A stretch of 64,000 nucleotides of DNA from Paenibacillus sp. 1_12 (GTDB lineage: Bacteria > Bacillota > Bacilli > Paenibacillales > NBRC-103111): positions 76,153-140,152 of the forward strand of contig NZ_FOTE01000014.1 of assembly GCF_900114475.1 (NCBI RefSeq), in the 5' to 3' direction. The translations under genes were made by a program, and so were the position numbers. The notes beneath the pieces were generated by a model. The model had not been told where the DNA came from. It searched no databases and was given only the letters and a program-made list of their open reading frames with translations. This document shows positions 1 through 7,943 of the stretch, piece after piece (position 1 is the first letter of the stretch; each line of letters starts with the position of its first letter).

Positions 1-405
1 GAAGAGCTGCAGATGAAGCCAGCGGTTGAATCGATCCAACGCGAGTCGGAAGGTGGAGAGCTCGAGGAAGAAGAACTGCAGATGAAACCTGCTGGTGATG
101 GTTTTGATGTGACGCCTTCCATTGAGCAGCGTATACAGGCCAAAAGCGGCAGCGGTTCGAAAATGGATGGAAATACCTTATCAGGCATGGAGCAGGCTTT
201 TGGGGCTGATTTTGGGGATGTTTCGATCCATAATGATTCAGAATCAGGTGATATTAGCAAATCGATTGGAGCTCAGGCATTTACACAGGGCAAAGACGTA
301 TTTTTTGCAAACGGGAAGTATGACCCCGGCAGTCAAAGCGGCCAGGAATTGTTGGCTCACGAGCTGACGCATGTCGTTCAACAAACGGGTGGGAGCAAAT
401 CGTAA
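1..405 (+). CDS. DUF4157 (eCIS core domain) protein, 3' part
   Basis: The frame is open to the left edge, so the gene starts outside the window. The visible part begins with a repeated acidic segment (EELQMKP occurs at the edge and again as EEEELQMKP about 25 residues on) and ends with a DUF4157 domain: the AFGADFGDVSIH segment, the GAQAFTQGKDVFFANG segment, YDPGSQSG, and a zincin-like HELTH motif in LLAHELTHVVQQ close to the C-terminus. DUF4157 is the so-called eCIS core domain, common in cargo or accessory proteins of extracellular contractile injection systems and in polymorphic toxins. Only about 135 residues are present and the effector part, if any, is not visible. Acting as a secreted toxin component is inference. 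Confidence 0.8.
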   Translation, partial: EELQMKPAVESIQRESEGGELEEEELQMKPAGDGFDVTPSIEQRIQAKSGSGSKMDGNTLSGMEQAFGADFGDVSIHNDSESGDISKSIGAQAFTQGKDVFFANGKYDPGSQSGQELLAHELTHVVQQTGGSKS

Positions 406-725
406 TGGATGAAATATAAAGCTTGGCCAATAAATCATACCCAAGCAATAAGCAAAGGGCGCTTTTGAGTTAACTACGGTCGTTAACTCAAAAGCGCCTA
501 TTTGAGCATTAATAAATGTTTCACAAAGCTGAACTACCCTTATCTCGAAAGAAAAAAGTTTCCTCCTATACACGGATGTATCTTTGTCGTGTGGGCTCCG
601 ATCAAGAGCTTTTCTTGATTGAAGTCTAACGTAGACTTGTGCAATATCGACTTCCTTCCAGCAGCTTTTGTTCCGTAGACGAGTAGCGAGTTGGCTGAAT
701 GCCAGCACTAGTAAGGGTTCGTCTC
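406..725. other. intergenic stretch between convergent genes
   Basis: It holds the long perfect hairpin at 458-498. A 154-codon frame on the minus strand (244-708) runs through it and into the DUF4157 gene, but it has no ribosome binding site and no recognisable family. I see nothing else that I can support. Confidence 0.5.
458..498. terminator. 17-bp perfect inverted repeat, terminator-like
   Basis: The arm GGCGCTTTTGAGTTAAC is followed by a 7-nt loop and its exact complement. It lies about 50 nt after the stop of the DUF4157 gene. There is no T-run after it on the plus strand, so it could be a weak terminator, a transcript-end stabiliser or a mobile-element remnant. Confidence 0.5.
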
Positions 726-1064
726 CTATTGCTGTGGATATGAATTCATCGATGACGATTGTGCTTGCGTATTCGTTTGGGACGCTTGAATTAATCCGTT
801 CATTTGCTGAATCGTTTGGTCAATTCGCTGTTGAGTTTCAGAAAGACGTCTTTTTTGGGCATCGAGCTGGATATCGATTTGGGATTGAGCTTTCTGTAGA
901 TCGTCTTGAACTTGCATCAACTGTTGTTGGGTTTGCCTGATTTGCTGTGTGAAATTACTTAAACCTGATGAGGTTAACGCTTGCTGTGCTTGCTGTGCCT
1001 GCTGCATCTGCTGCATTTGCTGGTCCTGTAAAAATTGCTGATAAGATGGATTCATTGGAGCCAT
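726..1064 (-). CDS. Gln-rich coiled-coil small protein
   Basis: Hypothetical protein of 112 residues. I chose the ATG at 1064 because AGGGAGG (complement of 1074-1080) lies 9 nt upstream; the earlier TTG at 1073 abuts that site and is unlikely. After a short MAPMNPSY start the protein is dominated by QQ and QA repeats (QQMQQMQQAQQAQQA) and then a heptad-like helical region with LQKAQSQIDIQ and RRLSETQQRIDQ, which predicts a coiled coil of about 60 residues. There is no signal peptide and no membrane segment. It is a monocistronic unit convergent with the DUF4157 gene. I do not recognise the family. Confidence 0.65.
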   Translation of the reverse strand: MAPMNPSYQQFLQDQQMQQMQQAQQAQQALTSSGLSNFTQQIRQTQQQLMQVQDDLQKAQSQIDIQLDAQKRRLSETQQRIDQTIQQMNGLIQASQTNTQAQSSSMNSYPQQ

Positions 1065-1293
1065 GAATGGCAACCTCCCTGTAAAGTACTGTTTGTTTAC
1101 CTGAATCTGCTTCTAGTGACAATTCGCTCTAATAGGTTGTGATAAAAGAATGTACTTTATACAAGCAGAGTAGTTAAGATTGTTCGTATGTATAAATATG
1201 GAGCTTTAGACTTACGAGCTTTGTCGGTTATTGACAATTCAAGAGTCATCTAAGTAGCTAGAGATTTTACATCAGATGCATTCAAATGAAGTA

Positions 1294-1328
1294 AAGGAGC
1301 TTATCCCAAACACGGATAGGCTCCTTTG
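1294..1328. terminator. hairpin, possible terminator
   Basis: AAAGGAGCTTATCC pairs with GGATAGGCTCCTTT (one G:U) around a 7-nt loop. No gene is clearly assigned to it. It may mark the end of a lost transcript. Confidence 0.4.
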
Positions 1329-1531
1329 CTTGTTACCATAACAACGAACATAAGTTAGTCTAATCGATGTCCAGATAGCTTTAGACAGATAGCTGCAGAT
1401 AAACGTGAGCCACCTTTACAAAAGCGGATGAACCGATAATTGTTATCTACAGCCGCATGGAATTTGTCTGATAGGTGAAACTCGGGGATGGCGTTTTTTT
1501 ACTGCGCGCCGCCGACAATCGAGACAATCTC

Positions 1532-1637
1532 TTACACAGCGACCGCGACCACTGCTGAATTGGCTGCATACATTTGCACAGAAGTTATCGCATCTTCTAG
1601 TTCTTGTTGTTCCGGCACGTCTTGTCTTATAGTTCAT
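1532..1637 (-). pseudogene. possible frameshifted small peptide gene
   Basis: The ATG at 1637 has a good ribosome binding site (GAGAGGAG, 9-10 nt upstream). Read straight, it gives an Arg/Cys-rich peptide of 64 residues with no sensible composition. Removing one A after codon 4 gives MNYK, then QDVPEQQELEDAITS, then VQMYAANSAVVAVAV and a stop: an acidic helical head and a small hydrophobic tail, like a genuine short peptide. I infer a gene broken by a one-base insertion, or a programmed shift. Function unknown. The alternative is chance. Confidence 0.3.
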
Positions 1638-1873
1638 GGCTATCACTCCTCTCTGTATAAATTATGTTATTCATAGGGAGGAGGCGTGGACGATCAACAT
1701 GATAGGGGTGTCCAAATCTGCTTCGGATTGTTTTTATGGACATTAAATAAAGGCTTACAGGTACTGGTTGTTGCATCATTAAGCTATTATTTTTGCTTAA
1801 TGTGTCATAAAACTCCAATTGTGGTAATAGGTTTTAAGTTTGTAGTAGATATTCACAAGGATGGGGGTGTACA

Positions 1874-2605
1874 ATGATTGAATTTCGTAATGTAAACAAG
1901 CATTATGGAAAATTTCAAGTGTTGAAGGAAATTAACTTATCTATAGAAGCAGGAGAGGTCGTTGTGATTATAGGGCCGTCAGGCTCAGGTAAAAGCACGT
2001 TGCTTCGCTGTATCAATCGGCTGGAAACGATCACCGACGGACAATTAATTGTGAATGAAACCCAGTTGCATGACAAACGGGCAGATGTCAATAAGCTGAG
2101 ACGACATATTGGGATGGTGTTTCAGCATTTTAATCTATATCCCCATATGACCGTTATTGATAATATAACGCTCGCACCGATCAAGGTGACAGGAGTCAGC
2201 AAGCAGGAAGCATTGCAAACGGCAATGCATTACTTGGACAAAGTGGGTATACCTGAGAAGGCGAATTCATTTCCATCTCAGTTATCCGGGGGTCAGCAGC
2301 AGCGGGTCGCTATTGCGAGAGGACTTGCCATGAAACCGCAAATTATGTTGTTTGACGAGCCTACCTCCGCTTTGGATCCTGAGATGATTGGGGAAGTATT
2401 GGATGTTATGAAAGGTCTGGTTCATGAAGGGATGACGATGGTTGTAGTTACCCATGAGATGGGATTCGCTCGTGAAGTAGCAGATCGAGTCGTATTCATG
2501 GACCAAGGGCAGATTGTGGAGGAAGCATCACCGAACGAATTTTTCTCCAATCCTCAGGAAGAACGGGCGCAGCTCTTCCTAAGTCGATTACTCCAACATC
2601 ACTAA
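1874..2605 (+). CDS. glnQ: polar amino-acid ABC transporter ATPase (GlnQ type)
   Basis: ATP-hydrolysing subunit of a polar amino-acid importer, peripheral on the inner face of the membrane. At 243 residues it has the family's usual length. Walker [10 protein letters not shown] is at 34-42, the Q-loop is in [11 protein letters not shown], the signature LSGGQQQR is at 137-144, Walker B IMLFDEP at 157-163, and the switch His is in [10 protein letters not shown]. It is the first gene of a four-gene operon with its own binding protein and two permeases. ATPases of this subfamily commonly serve glutamine, glutamate or other polar amino acids; the sequence does not show which. Confidence 0.95.
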   Translation: MIEFRNVNKHYGKFQVLKEINLSIEAGEVVVIIGPSGSGKSTLLRCINRLETITDGQLIVNETQLHDKRADVNKLRRHIGMVFQHFNLYPHMTVIDNITLAPIKVTGVSKQEALQTAMHYLDKVGIPEKANSFPSQLSGGQQQRVAIARGLAMKPQIMLFDEPTSALDPEMIGEVLDVMKGLVHEGMTMVVVTHEMGFAREVADRVVFMDQGQIVEEASPNEFFSNPQEERAQLFLSRLLQHH

Positions 2606-2626
2606 CGAAATAAGGGGGATTATGGA

Positions 2627-3499
2627 ATGATGATGAAAAAGAGCTGGATGACGTTTACATTAATGCTTGGTTTGGCCGGTATGGTGATTACAGGCTGTGG
2701 AACGAAGACGGATATTCCAACAAATCAAGGCTCGACTCCGACTGCACCGACTGCGCCGGCTGGCGAATCTAAAGCAACAGGAAGCAAAACATTGGATGAC
2801 ATTCAAAAACGCGGGAAGCTGGTCGTTGGCGTCAAATATGATACGAAGCTGTTTGGTTTGAAGGACCCCGGAAGCGGCAAAGTGGAAGGTTTTGATATTG
2901 ATATTGCCAAAGCATTAGCCAAAAAGATTCTCGGTGACGAGACGAAGCTGGAGCTTAAGGAAGTGACCTCGAAGACACGAATTCCTCTGTTGAAAAACGG
3001 TGACATCGATATGATTATCGCAACCATGACGATTACCGAGGAGCGTAAGCAGGAGGTAGAGTTTTCCGATGTTTATTTTAAAGCGGGACAATCGCTCTTG
3101 GTCAAAAAGGGCAGTCCGATTCAAAGTGTGGCAGATGTGAAAAAAGGCGTGAAGGTGCTGGCGGTCAAAGGCTCCACATCTACAGATAATATTAGAGCCA
3201 AGTCGCCAGAGGCAACCGTATTGGAATTTGAGAATTATCAGGATGCGTTCACAGCCTTGAAGGCCGGGCAGGGAGATACGCTGACAACCGATAATGCAAT
3301 TCTATATGGAATGGTGAAGCAGGATCCAAATTACCAGGTAGTGGGCGGGACGTTCACAGATGAGCCGTATGGGATGGCCATTCGAAAAGGCGATACGGGT
3401 TACGTTACTTATGTGAATGACTTTCTTAAGGCAATGAAAGCAAGCGGAGACTACGATAAGCTGTATGAGCAGTGGATCGGTGAAAAGCCAAGTAAATAA
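2627..3499 (+). CDS. amino-acid-binding lipoprotein of the ABC importer
   Basis: Extracellular substrate-binding protein (SBP family 3) anchored by lipid. The N-terminus has a Lys-rich start, a hydrophobic stretch and a lipobox ending in VITGC (Cys about residue 24), then a Thr/Pro/Ala-rich linker. The mature part starts with a GKLVVGVKYDTKLFGLKD segment and contains GFDIDIAKALAKKIL and the IATMTITEERKQEVEFSDVY segment, typical of glutamine/glutamate binders. The ribosome binding site AAGGGGGA precedes two consecutive ATG codons (2627 and 2630); either could be used. It lies 21 nt after the ATPase gene in the same operon. Confidence 0.92.
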   Translation: MMMKKSWMTFTLMLGLAGMVITGCGTKTDIPTNQGSTPTAPTAPAGESKATGSKTLDDIQKRGKLVVGVKYDTKLFGLKDPGSGKVEGFDIDIAKALAKKILGDETKLELKEVTSKTRIPLLKNGDIDMIIATMTITEERKQEVEFSDVYFKAGQSLLVKKGSPIQSVADVKKGVKVLAVKGSTSTDNIRAKSPEATVLEFENYQDAFTALKAGQGDTLTTDNAILYGMVKQDPNYQVVGGTFTDEPYGMAIRKGDTGYVTYVNDFLKAMKASGDYDKLYEQWIGEKPSK

Positions 3500-3582
3500 A
3501 GGTTGTTTGGCGATAGGATGAGCGGCCTAAATGGATGGCTGTTCATCCTATTCCATTTCGCTTCAAGGAAGGGGGCTGGACG

Positions 3583-4245
3583 ATGGACAAATTCCTTAGC
3601 TTTAGCATTTTGGTAAAGTATTGGGGCATGTACCTGGAAGGCTTTTTGAATACGCTTCAGGTAAGCCTGATAGCCTTGGTTGGCAGCTTTATTCTCGGCA
3701 CGCTACTTGCCGTTATGCGGATATCTCCGGTGAAGCCACTTAATTGGATCAGTACGGCTTTTGTTGAATTTATCCGTAATATTCCACTCATTCTAATTGT
3801 CTTTTTGTTTTTTCTCGGCCCTTCCTCATTGGGTGTTCCGATGAGCGGTTTCGTTGCTGGAACATTGGGCCTTACGATTTACACCGCAGTCTTTATTGCA
3901 GAAGCTGTTCGTGCAGGGATTCAGGCAGTCCCAAAGGGGCAGACGGAGGCGGCACGTGCTTCTGGTCTAACCTATGCACAAACGATGCGGTTTATCGTGC
4001 TGCCACAGGCAATGAAAATCGTCATTCCTCCGATTGGAAACCAGTTTTTGAATCTGGTTAAAAATTCATCGGTACTTAGTGTCGTCGCAGGCCTGGATTT
4101 GATGTATTATGCTGACCTGATCTCTACTAAGACATTTGTGGTGTTCAGTGTTTACATATTTGTTGCCTTATTTTATCTGGTCATTACGATTCCTTTAAGC
4201 TTGGGACTCGCTTATGTGGAGCGTAGATTAGCGAAATCCCATTAA
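3583..4245 (+). CDS. amino-acid ABC transporter permease 1
   Basis: Membrane-spanning permease of the importer, HisM/GlnP type. I chose the ATG at 3583 because GGAAGGGGG lies directly upstream; the frame's earlier ATG at 3535 has no such site. About five hydrophobic helices are visible. The cytoplasmic EAA loop is EAARASGLTYAQTMRFIVLPQAMKIVIPP, the coupling site to the ATPase. The RNIPLILIVFLFFLGP segment is typical of polar amino-acid permeases. Length 220 residues is normal. It should pair with the next gene as a heterodimer. Confidence 0.92.
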   Translation: MDKFLSFSILVKYWGMYLEGFLNTLQVSLIALVGSFILGTLLAVMRISPVKPLNWISTAFVEFIRNIPLILIVFLFFLGPSSLGVPMSGFVAGTLGLTIYTAVFIAEAVRAGIQAVPKGQTEAARASGLTYAQTMRFIVLPQAMKIVIPPIGNQFLNLVKNSSVLSVVAGLDLMYYADLISTKTFVVFSVYIFVALFYLVITIPLSLGLAYVERRLAKSH

Positions 4246-4275
4246 ATAGATGATGTACGATGGAGGTGAACGCAA

Positions 4276-4926
4276 ATGAACTTTACCGGTGCTTATACTT
4301 GGGAGCATGTTCATTTTATGCTTGCAGGGCTTGGAATTACTTTACAAGTAGCGGTTATTGCCATTATATTCAGCTTTATTATTGGCTGTCTCTTAGGGAC
4401 GATTCGGTACACGAAACTCCCTGTTATTTCTCAGCTGACTGCAGCGGTAGTTGAAATCATCCGTAATTTACCGCTGCTGCTCATCATATTTTTCACTTTC
4501 TTTGCTTTGCCGGAGGTTGGAATTAAGCTAAGTGTAATGAATGCGGCGATTGTCGCGTTGACTGTGTTTGAGGCTGCCATGATCTCGGAGATCGTTCGCA
4601 GTGGTTTGATTTCGATTGATAAGGGTCAAATCGAGGCGGCCCGTTCGTCAGGTTTAACTTACTTACAAACGCTGCGTTACATCGTATTACCCCAAGCTTT
4701 GCGTCGTATGGTGCCTCCGATGGTCAGTCAATTTATCTCATTGTTAAAGGATACGTCGCTAGCCGTCGTGATTTCGCTTGGAGAGCTGATGCATAATGCC
4801 CAAATTATTAACGGGCAGGATGTCAATTTCGTAGTTCCGATTTTACTTCTTGCCGCTGTTATGTATTTTATCGTGAACTTTGCACTGTCCCTGCTGGCAC
4901 GCCGTTTGGAGGCTCGTCAGGTTTGA
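4276..4926 (+). CDS. amino-acid ABC transporter permease 2
   Basis: Second permease of the importer, 216 residues, with a ribosome binding site GGAGGTGA upstream of the ATG. It has the same RNLPLLLIIFFTFFALP signature as its partner and an EAA loop EAARSSGLTYLQTLRYIVLPQALRRMVPP. It is about 30 nt downstream of permease 1 and is the last gene of the operon, followed by a terminator. Two unequal permeases plus one ATPase and one lipoprotein is the GlnQHMP arrangement. Confidence 0.92.
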   Translation: MNFTGAYTWEHVHFMLAGLGITLQVAVIAIIFSFIIGCLLGTIRYTKLPVISQLTAAVVEIIRNLPLLLIIFFTFFALPEVGIKLSVMNAAIVALTVFEAAMISEIVRSGLISIDKGQIEAARSSGLTYLQTLRYIVLPQALRRMVPPMVSQFISLLKDTSLAVVISLGELMHNAQIINGQDVNFVVPILLLAAVMYFIVNFALSLLARRLEARQV

Positions 4927-4970
4927 GAGTGCATTAGCAATAAGCTATCTCCACTCCCACATAATAAAAG

Positions 4971-5016
4971 AAACAGCCATGGAAGGTTTCTGTGCCCGTA
5001 ACCAGTGGCTGTTTTT
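4971..5016 (+). terminator. terminator after the amino-acid ABC operon
   Basis: AAACAGCCA pairs with TGGCTGTTT across a 26-nt loop, and the right arm runs into TTTTT. It also lies just beyond the 3' end of the convergent aminopeptidase gene. Confidence 0.65.
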
Positions 5017-5044
5017 GCTGCATGTCCAAATCAGGCCATATTCC

Positions 5045-6274
5045 TTAAACCCATGCCCCGCGGCGAAACAGTGGTTCCCGAATTCCATCGGCCGTTTCGC
5101 CGTCAATGTCGAGCACAGCAGAGCCGATCATAAAATCGACATGGGTCATGCTGCTGTTGGCCCCGTGAGCCGAGAGTTCCTCCTTACTCATCATCGTACC
5201 TTCCTGGATACAGAGCGGATAGGCACTGCCGATAGCCAAGTGGGAGGAAGCATTTTCGTCAAATGCTGTATTGTAGAAAATGACGTTCATCGCAGAAATC
5301 GGCGATCCATGAGGAACCAGAGCAATTTCGCCCAGGTAGTGGGAGCCTTCATCGGTTTCAATCAATTGCTTCAGCGTTTCGTAGCCTTCTTCTGCGGTAA
5401 AATTGACGATTCTGCCTTTCTCGAAGGTCAGCGAAAAACGGTCAATCAAATTACCGTTTACGTTCAGTGGCATCGTACTGCTCACTGTGCCATGAACTCC
5501 CTCTTTTAACGGCAGTGTGAACACTTCCTCGGTCGGCAGATTCGGAACGAAGAAAGCGCCTCGCTCGTTATGAACTCCACCTGCAACCCATTGATGCGAT
5601 TCGGGAAGCTCGACCGTTAGATCGGTACCGGGAGCTGAGTAAAAAAGCTTTCGGTAATTTTTATTGTTTAAGAAAGCCATACGTTCTTGAAGCTGCCGTA
5701 TATGTTCCCCCCAAGCGCTAATCGGATCCTCGCGGTCCAGACGTGTGGCTTGAAAGATATATCCCCACAATTTATTTATGGCTTCATCTGTCGGCAGCTC
5801 CGGAAATACTTTGGAAGCCCACGACGGCGTTGGGACCGAGACGATCGACCAGCTGACTTTACCCGCTTGAAGGAATGTACGATATTCCTTCATTTCATTC
5901 ATCTGTGTTTTACTGGCCAACGCAATCTTGCCGGGATCGATATCCTTTAGCAGCTCGGGATTCGGAGCATATACCGTTAAGAACGCCGCGTCCTGACGGG
6001 CCATTTCGGCAAAGCCCTCCGCTTTCCAGGTTGGAAATTGCTGAAAGGACTCATCCCGTGCATGCAAAAAGCGGATCCGCCGCAGCGCCTCGTCATCCCA
6101 TTCCACCAAGACCTGCCATACTCCCGCCTGATAGGCTTTTTGTGCGATTGTCCTTACAAAATCAACTGCTGCAATCGGGGCGAAAACAACGAGTGTCTGC
6201 CCCTCGTGTATATTTAAGCCTACCTTTATAGCTAATTCAGCATACTTTTCCAGCTGAGCTCTAAAATCTCTCAT
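5045..6274 (-). CDS. M29 family metallo-aminopeptidase (AmpS/PepS type)
   Basis: Cytoplasmic dinuclear-metal aminopeptidase that trims N-terminal residues from peptides; 409 residues, normal for the thermophilic M29 family. Candidate metal ligands in family order are visible in NLPTEEVFTLP, LGEIALVPHGSPI, ENASSHLAIGSAYP (His) and MTHVDFMIGS (His, Asp). I chose the ATG at 6274, which has GAGGAGG 10 nt upstream; the frame's TTG at 6280 is closer to that site and less likely. It is monocistronic and convergent with the amino-acid importer. Confidence 0.93.
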   Translation of the reverse strand: MRDFRAQLEKYAELAIKVGLNIHEGQTLVVFAPIAAVDFVRTIAQKAYQAGVWQVLVEWDDEALRRIRFLHARDESFQQFPTWKAEGFAEMARQDAAFLTVYAPNPELLKDIDPGKIALASKTQMNEMKEYRTFLQAGKVSWSIVSVPTPSWASKVFPELPTDEAINKLWGYIFQATRLDREDPISAWGEHIRQLQERMAFLNNKNYRKLFYSAPGTDLTVELPESHQWVAGGVHNERGAFFVPNLPTEEVFTLPLKEGVHGTVSSTMPLNVNGNLIDRFSLTFEKGRIVNFTAEEGYETLKQLIETDEGSHYLGEIALVPHGSPISAMNVIFYNTAFDENASSHLAIGSAYPLCIQEGTMMSKEELSAHGANSSMTHVDFMIGSAVLDIDGETADGIREPLFRRGAWV

Positions 6275-6485
6275 TCTCAATCAACCTCCTCAGGACCAAC
6301 CAAACGCTATACCTAATTATACGGTATGTGGCGCTGCAATTACGAATCCAACAACGGCATACGATCTGGAGAGCGTCTATTCTGCATGAGATCAGGAGTG
6401 TCTACCACTACTAATAAATGGTAATATAGAAGTAGAATCAGAGTGTCAAGTTGAATCTGCCGCATATCCATTGAGGGGGAGTAGC

Positions 6486-7016
6486 ATGATTGGCAATGTA
6501 CATAAAGCATTATGGGTGTGCTCTAGCGGTGCGCCTATATTAATCGCTTTTTCGGCTGCTTGGTTATTGGGAAAATCGACATATACGATTCCAGTTATCT
6601 TTCTGTCGGTCGCTGTATTGCTCATTGTACTGGCATTGATTTCATTCTATGCGATGGAAAACAGATTGGCTGTGATAGCGGTCAGAGTGAAGAAAGTCAC
6701 ACCCAATGATAAAATCATGATCCAATATGCGCTTTCCTATGTATTGCCGTTCACCAGTATCGTATGGGATAAAATCAATCCTTTTATGTCGCTCATCGTT
6801 TCGGCTGTCGTGTTAATGGTACTTCTTCTTGCTCATTCGCCAACCGCAAATCCGCTGCTGTATGGTATGGGATATCACTTTTATGAGGTGGAGACTGAGA
6901 ATGGAATTGGCAGCTATACGGTCATATCCAAAAGGGCTATTCGCAATAAAGATGAGCTGACAACGGTCATTCGGATTACAGAATACTTATTGCTTGATCG
7001 ATCGGGGGGAAGATGA
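6486..7016 (+). CDS. kwaA: KwaA-like membrane protein of a Kiwa-type anti-phage system
   Basis: 176 residues from the ATG at 6486, which has AGGGGGAG 5 nt upstream; the TTG at 6471 lies before that site. Four hydrophobic segments (about 9-29, 35-57, 79-95, 99-117) are followed by a soluble tail with NPLLYGMGYHFYEVETENG, then TVISKR. Four helices plus a tail of this type fit KwaA. Its stop abuts the start of the KwaB-like gene, so the two are probably translationally coupled. From the published system, KwaA senses infection at the membrane and works with KwaB. The assignment rests on architecture and remembered family motifs and on the partner gene; KwaA alone is poorly conserved. Confidence 0.75.
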   Translation: MIGNVHKALWVCSSGAPILIAFSAAWLLGKSTYTIPVIFLSVAVLLIVLALISFYAMENRLAVIAVRVKKVTPNDKIMIQYALSYVLPFTSIVWDKINPFMSLIVSAVVLMVLLLAHSPTANPLLYGMGYHFYEVETENGIGSYTVISKRAIRNKDELTTVIRITEYLLLDRSGGR

Positions 7017-7910
7017 ATGTTTGAAAGTCAGTCTCTTTTTGTTATGCTCCAGCAGGAGGATGAATCACTACAGGTTTATCGAATCGAGACCACACAGCAG
7101 GCTCAAAAGGAAATTGGAACATTATTGAGCAAAGCTGCCTCTGTTTTCGTTAACCATAAGCAGCCGATCACTTTCGACGGCGGCTACAAGCCTGAGCTAG
7201 ATGAAATGCTCGTAATTCCTGGATTCAAGCTATGTCCGCAAATTGTACAGGCCTTGAGAGACCCTATCGGAGTAGCGGCATTCATTCCTGATTCGAAGCA
7301 GCAGCCAGTGATCAAAGCTATTTTTACGGGCAGGTATTCCAACCTTAATGGGAAAGAGCAGCTTGTGGTTGCATTTCAAAAATTCCGCAAGGAGCAGTAC
7401 ATCACAACGAGGAAAGGCATTAGTCTGTTTCATAGTCAAGATACTTTTACAGTCGAGGAACGGTTCGGTATTTGTATTTCGGATGTTGTAGATTGTGTCG
7501 TTGTCAACGATGAGCTTCGCTTCTCATCCTTCTTCTTCGCCCGCCAGGTGTTTGACCTTTCCGAATATTTTCGAGAAGCCACAGATACAGATGTGGAGAG
7601 CTTTATGAATCACTCGAAAATTAACGTGGAAGACGCCAGCATCTTTAAAATAAACGCGGATTCCTGGGTGCGGCGGAAAATCGCCGTCATTGATGAATCC
7701 CGCATTCTCGACAAGTATAAGGTGACAGAAATTAAACATAAAGCACAAGCGTTTGGGTTGACCATCACCGCTGTTAAAAATAAAATTCATTTCCCCAACG
7801 ATAAAAAAGAACTGAAAAATATTTTAAAATTTTTGGATGACGAAATTTATAAAGGTGTGTTCTCTGAACAAATTTTACAAACAAACTCTAAGCGTAAAGC
7901 TGAAATTTAA
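7017..7910 (+). CDS. kwaB: KwaB-like DUF4868 protein of a Kiwa-type anti-phage system
   Basis: 297 residues. DUF4868 hallmarks in order: FDGGYKPELDEMLVIPGF (53-70), a middle region with ITTRKGISLFHSQDTF (129-144), DLSEYFREATD (180-190), ADSWVRRKIAVIDESRILDKY (214-234), and the C-terminal TNSKRK (289-294). KwaB is the cytosolic partner of KwaA; in the described Kiwa system the pair protects against phage, with KwaB as the DNA-binding effector. The ATG directly follows the upstream TGA with no spacer. Base composition is not obviously foreign. The gene ends about 33 nt from the stop of the convergent radical SAM gene, so the defence unit is only these two genes. Confidence 0.85.
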   Translation: MFESQSLFVMLQQEDESLQVYRIETTQQAQKEIGTLLSKAASVFVNHKQPITFDGGYKPELDEMLVIPGFKLCPQIVQALRDPIGVAAFIPDSKQQPVIKAIFTGRYSNLNGKEQLVVAFQKFRKEQYITTRKGISLFHSQDTFTVEERFGICISDVVDCVVVNDELRFSSFFFARQVFDLSEYFREATDTDVESFMNHSKINVEDASIFKINADSWVRRKIAVIDESRILDKYKVTEIKHKAQAFGLTITAVKNKIHFPNDKKELKNILKFLDDEIYKGVFSEQILQTNSKRKAEI

Positions 7911-7943
7911 CATTCAATCGATTCAACCTTCAATCCTTTGCAT

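Larger units (their letters stand above)
1065..1873. other. long mostly non-coding stretch upstream of the amino-acid ABC operon
   Basis: About 800 bases. It contains a terminator-like hairpin (1294-1328), a possible frameshifted small peptide gene on the minus strand (1532-1637), and a small 8-bp inverted repeat (1777-1802) about 70 nt before the ATPase gene. A 63-codon frame at 1686-1877 ends with a 4-nt overlap with the ATPase start, but its GTG lies 1 nt after the AGGAGG, so I do not call it. No consensus promoter stands out. Confidence 0.5.

Noticed and set aside
244-708. 154-codon frame on the minus strand at the left end
   Set aside because: It has no ribosome binding site, overlaps the DUF4157 gene and its hairpin, and has no family-like segments.
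1686-1877. 63-codon frame overlapping the start of the ABC ATPase gene by 4 nt
   Set aside because: Its GTG is only 1 nt from the AGGAGG, and the hydrophobic-Cys composition suggests chance.
4880-5509. 209-codon plus-strand frame over the aminopeptidase gene
   Set aside because: It is antisense to a well-supported M29 peptidase gene and spans the terminator.
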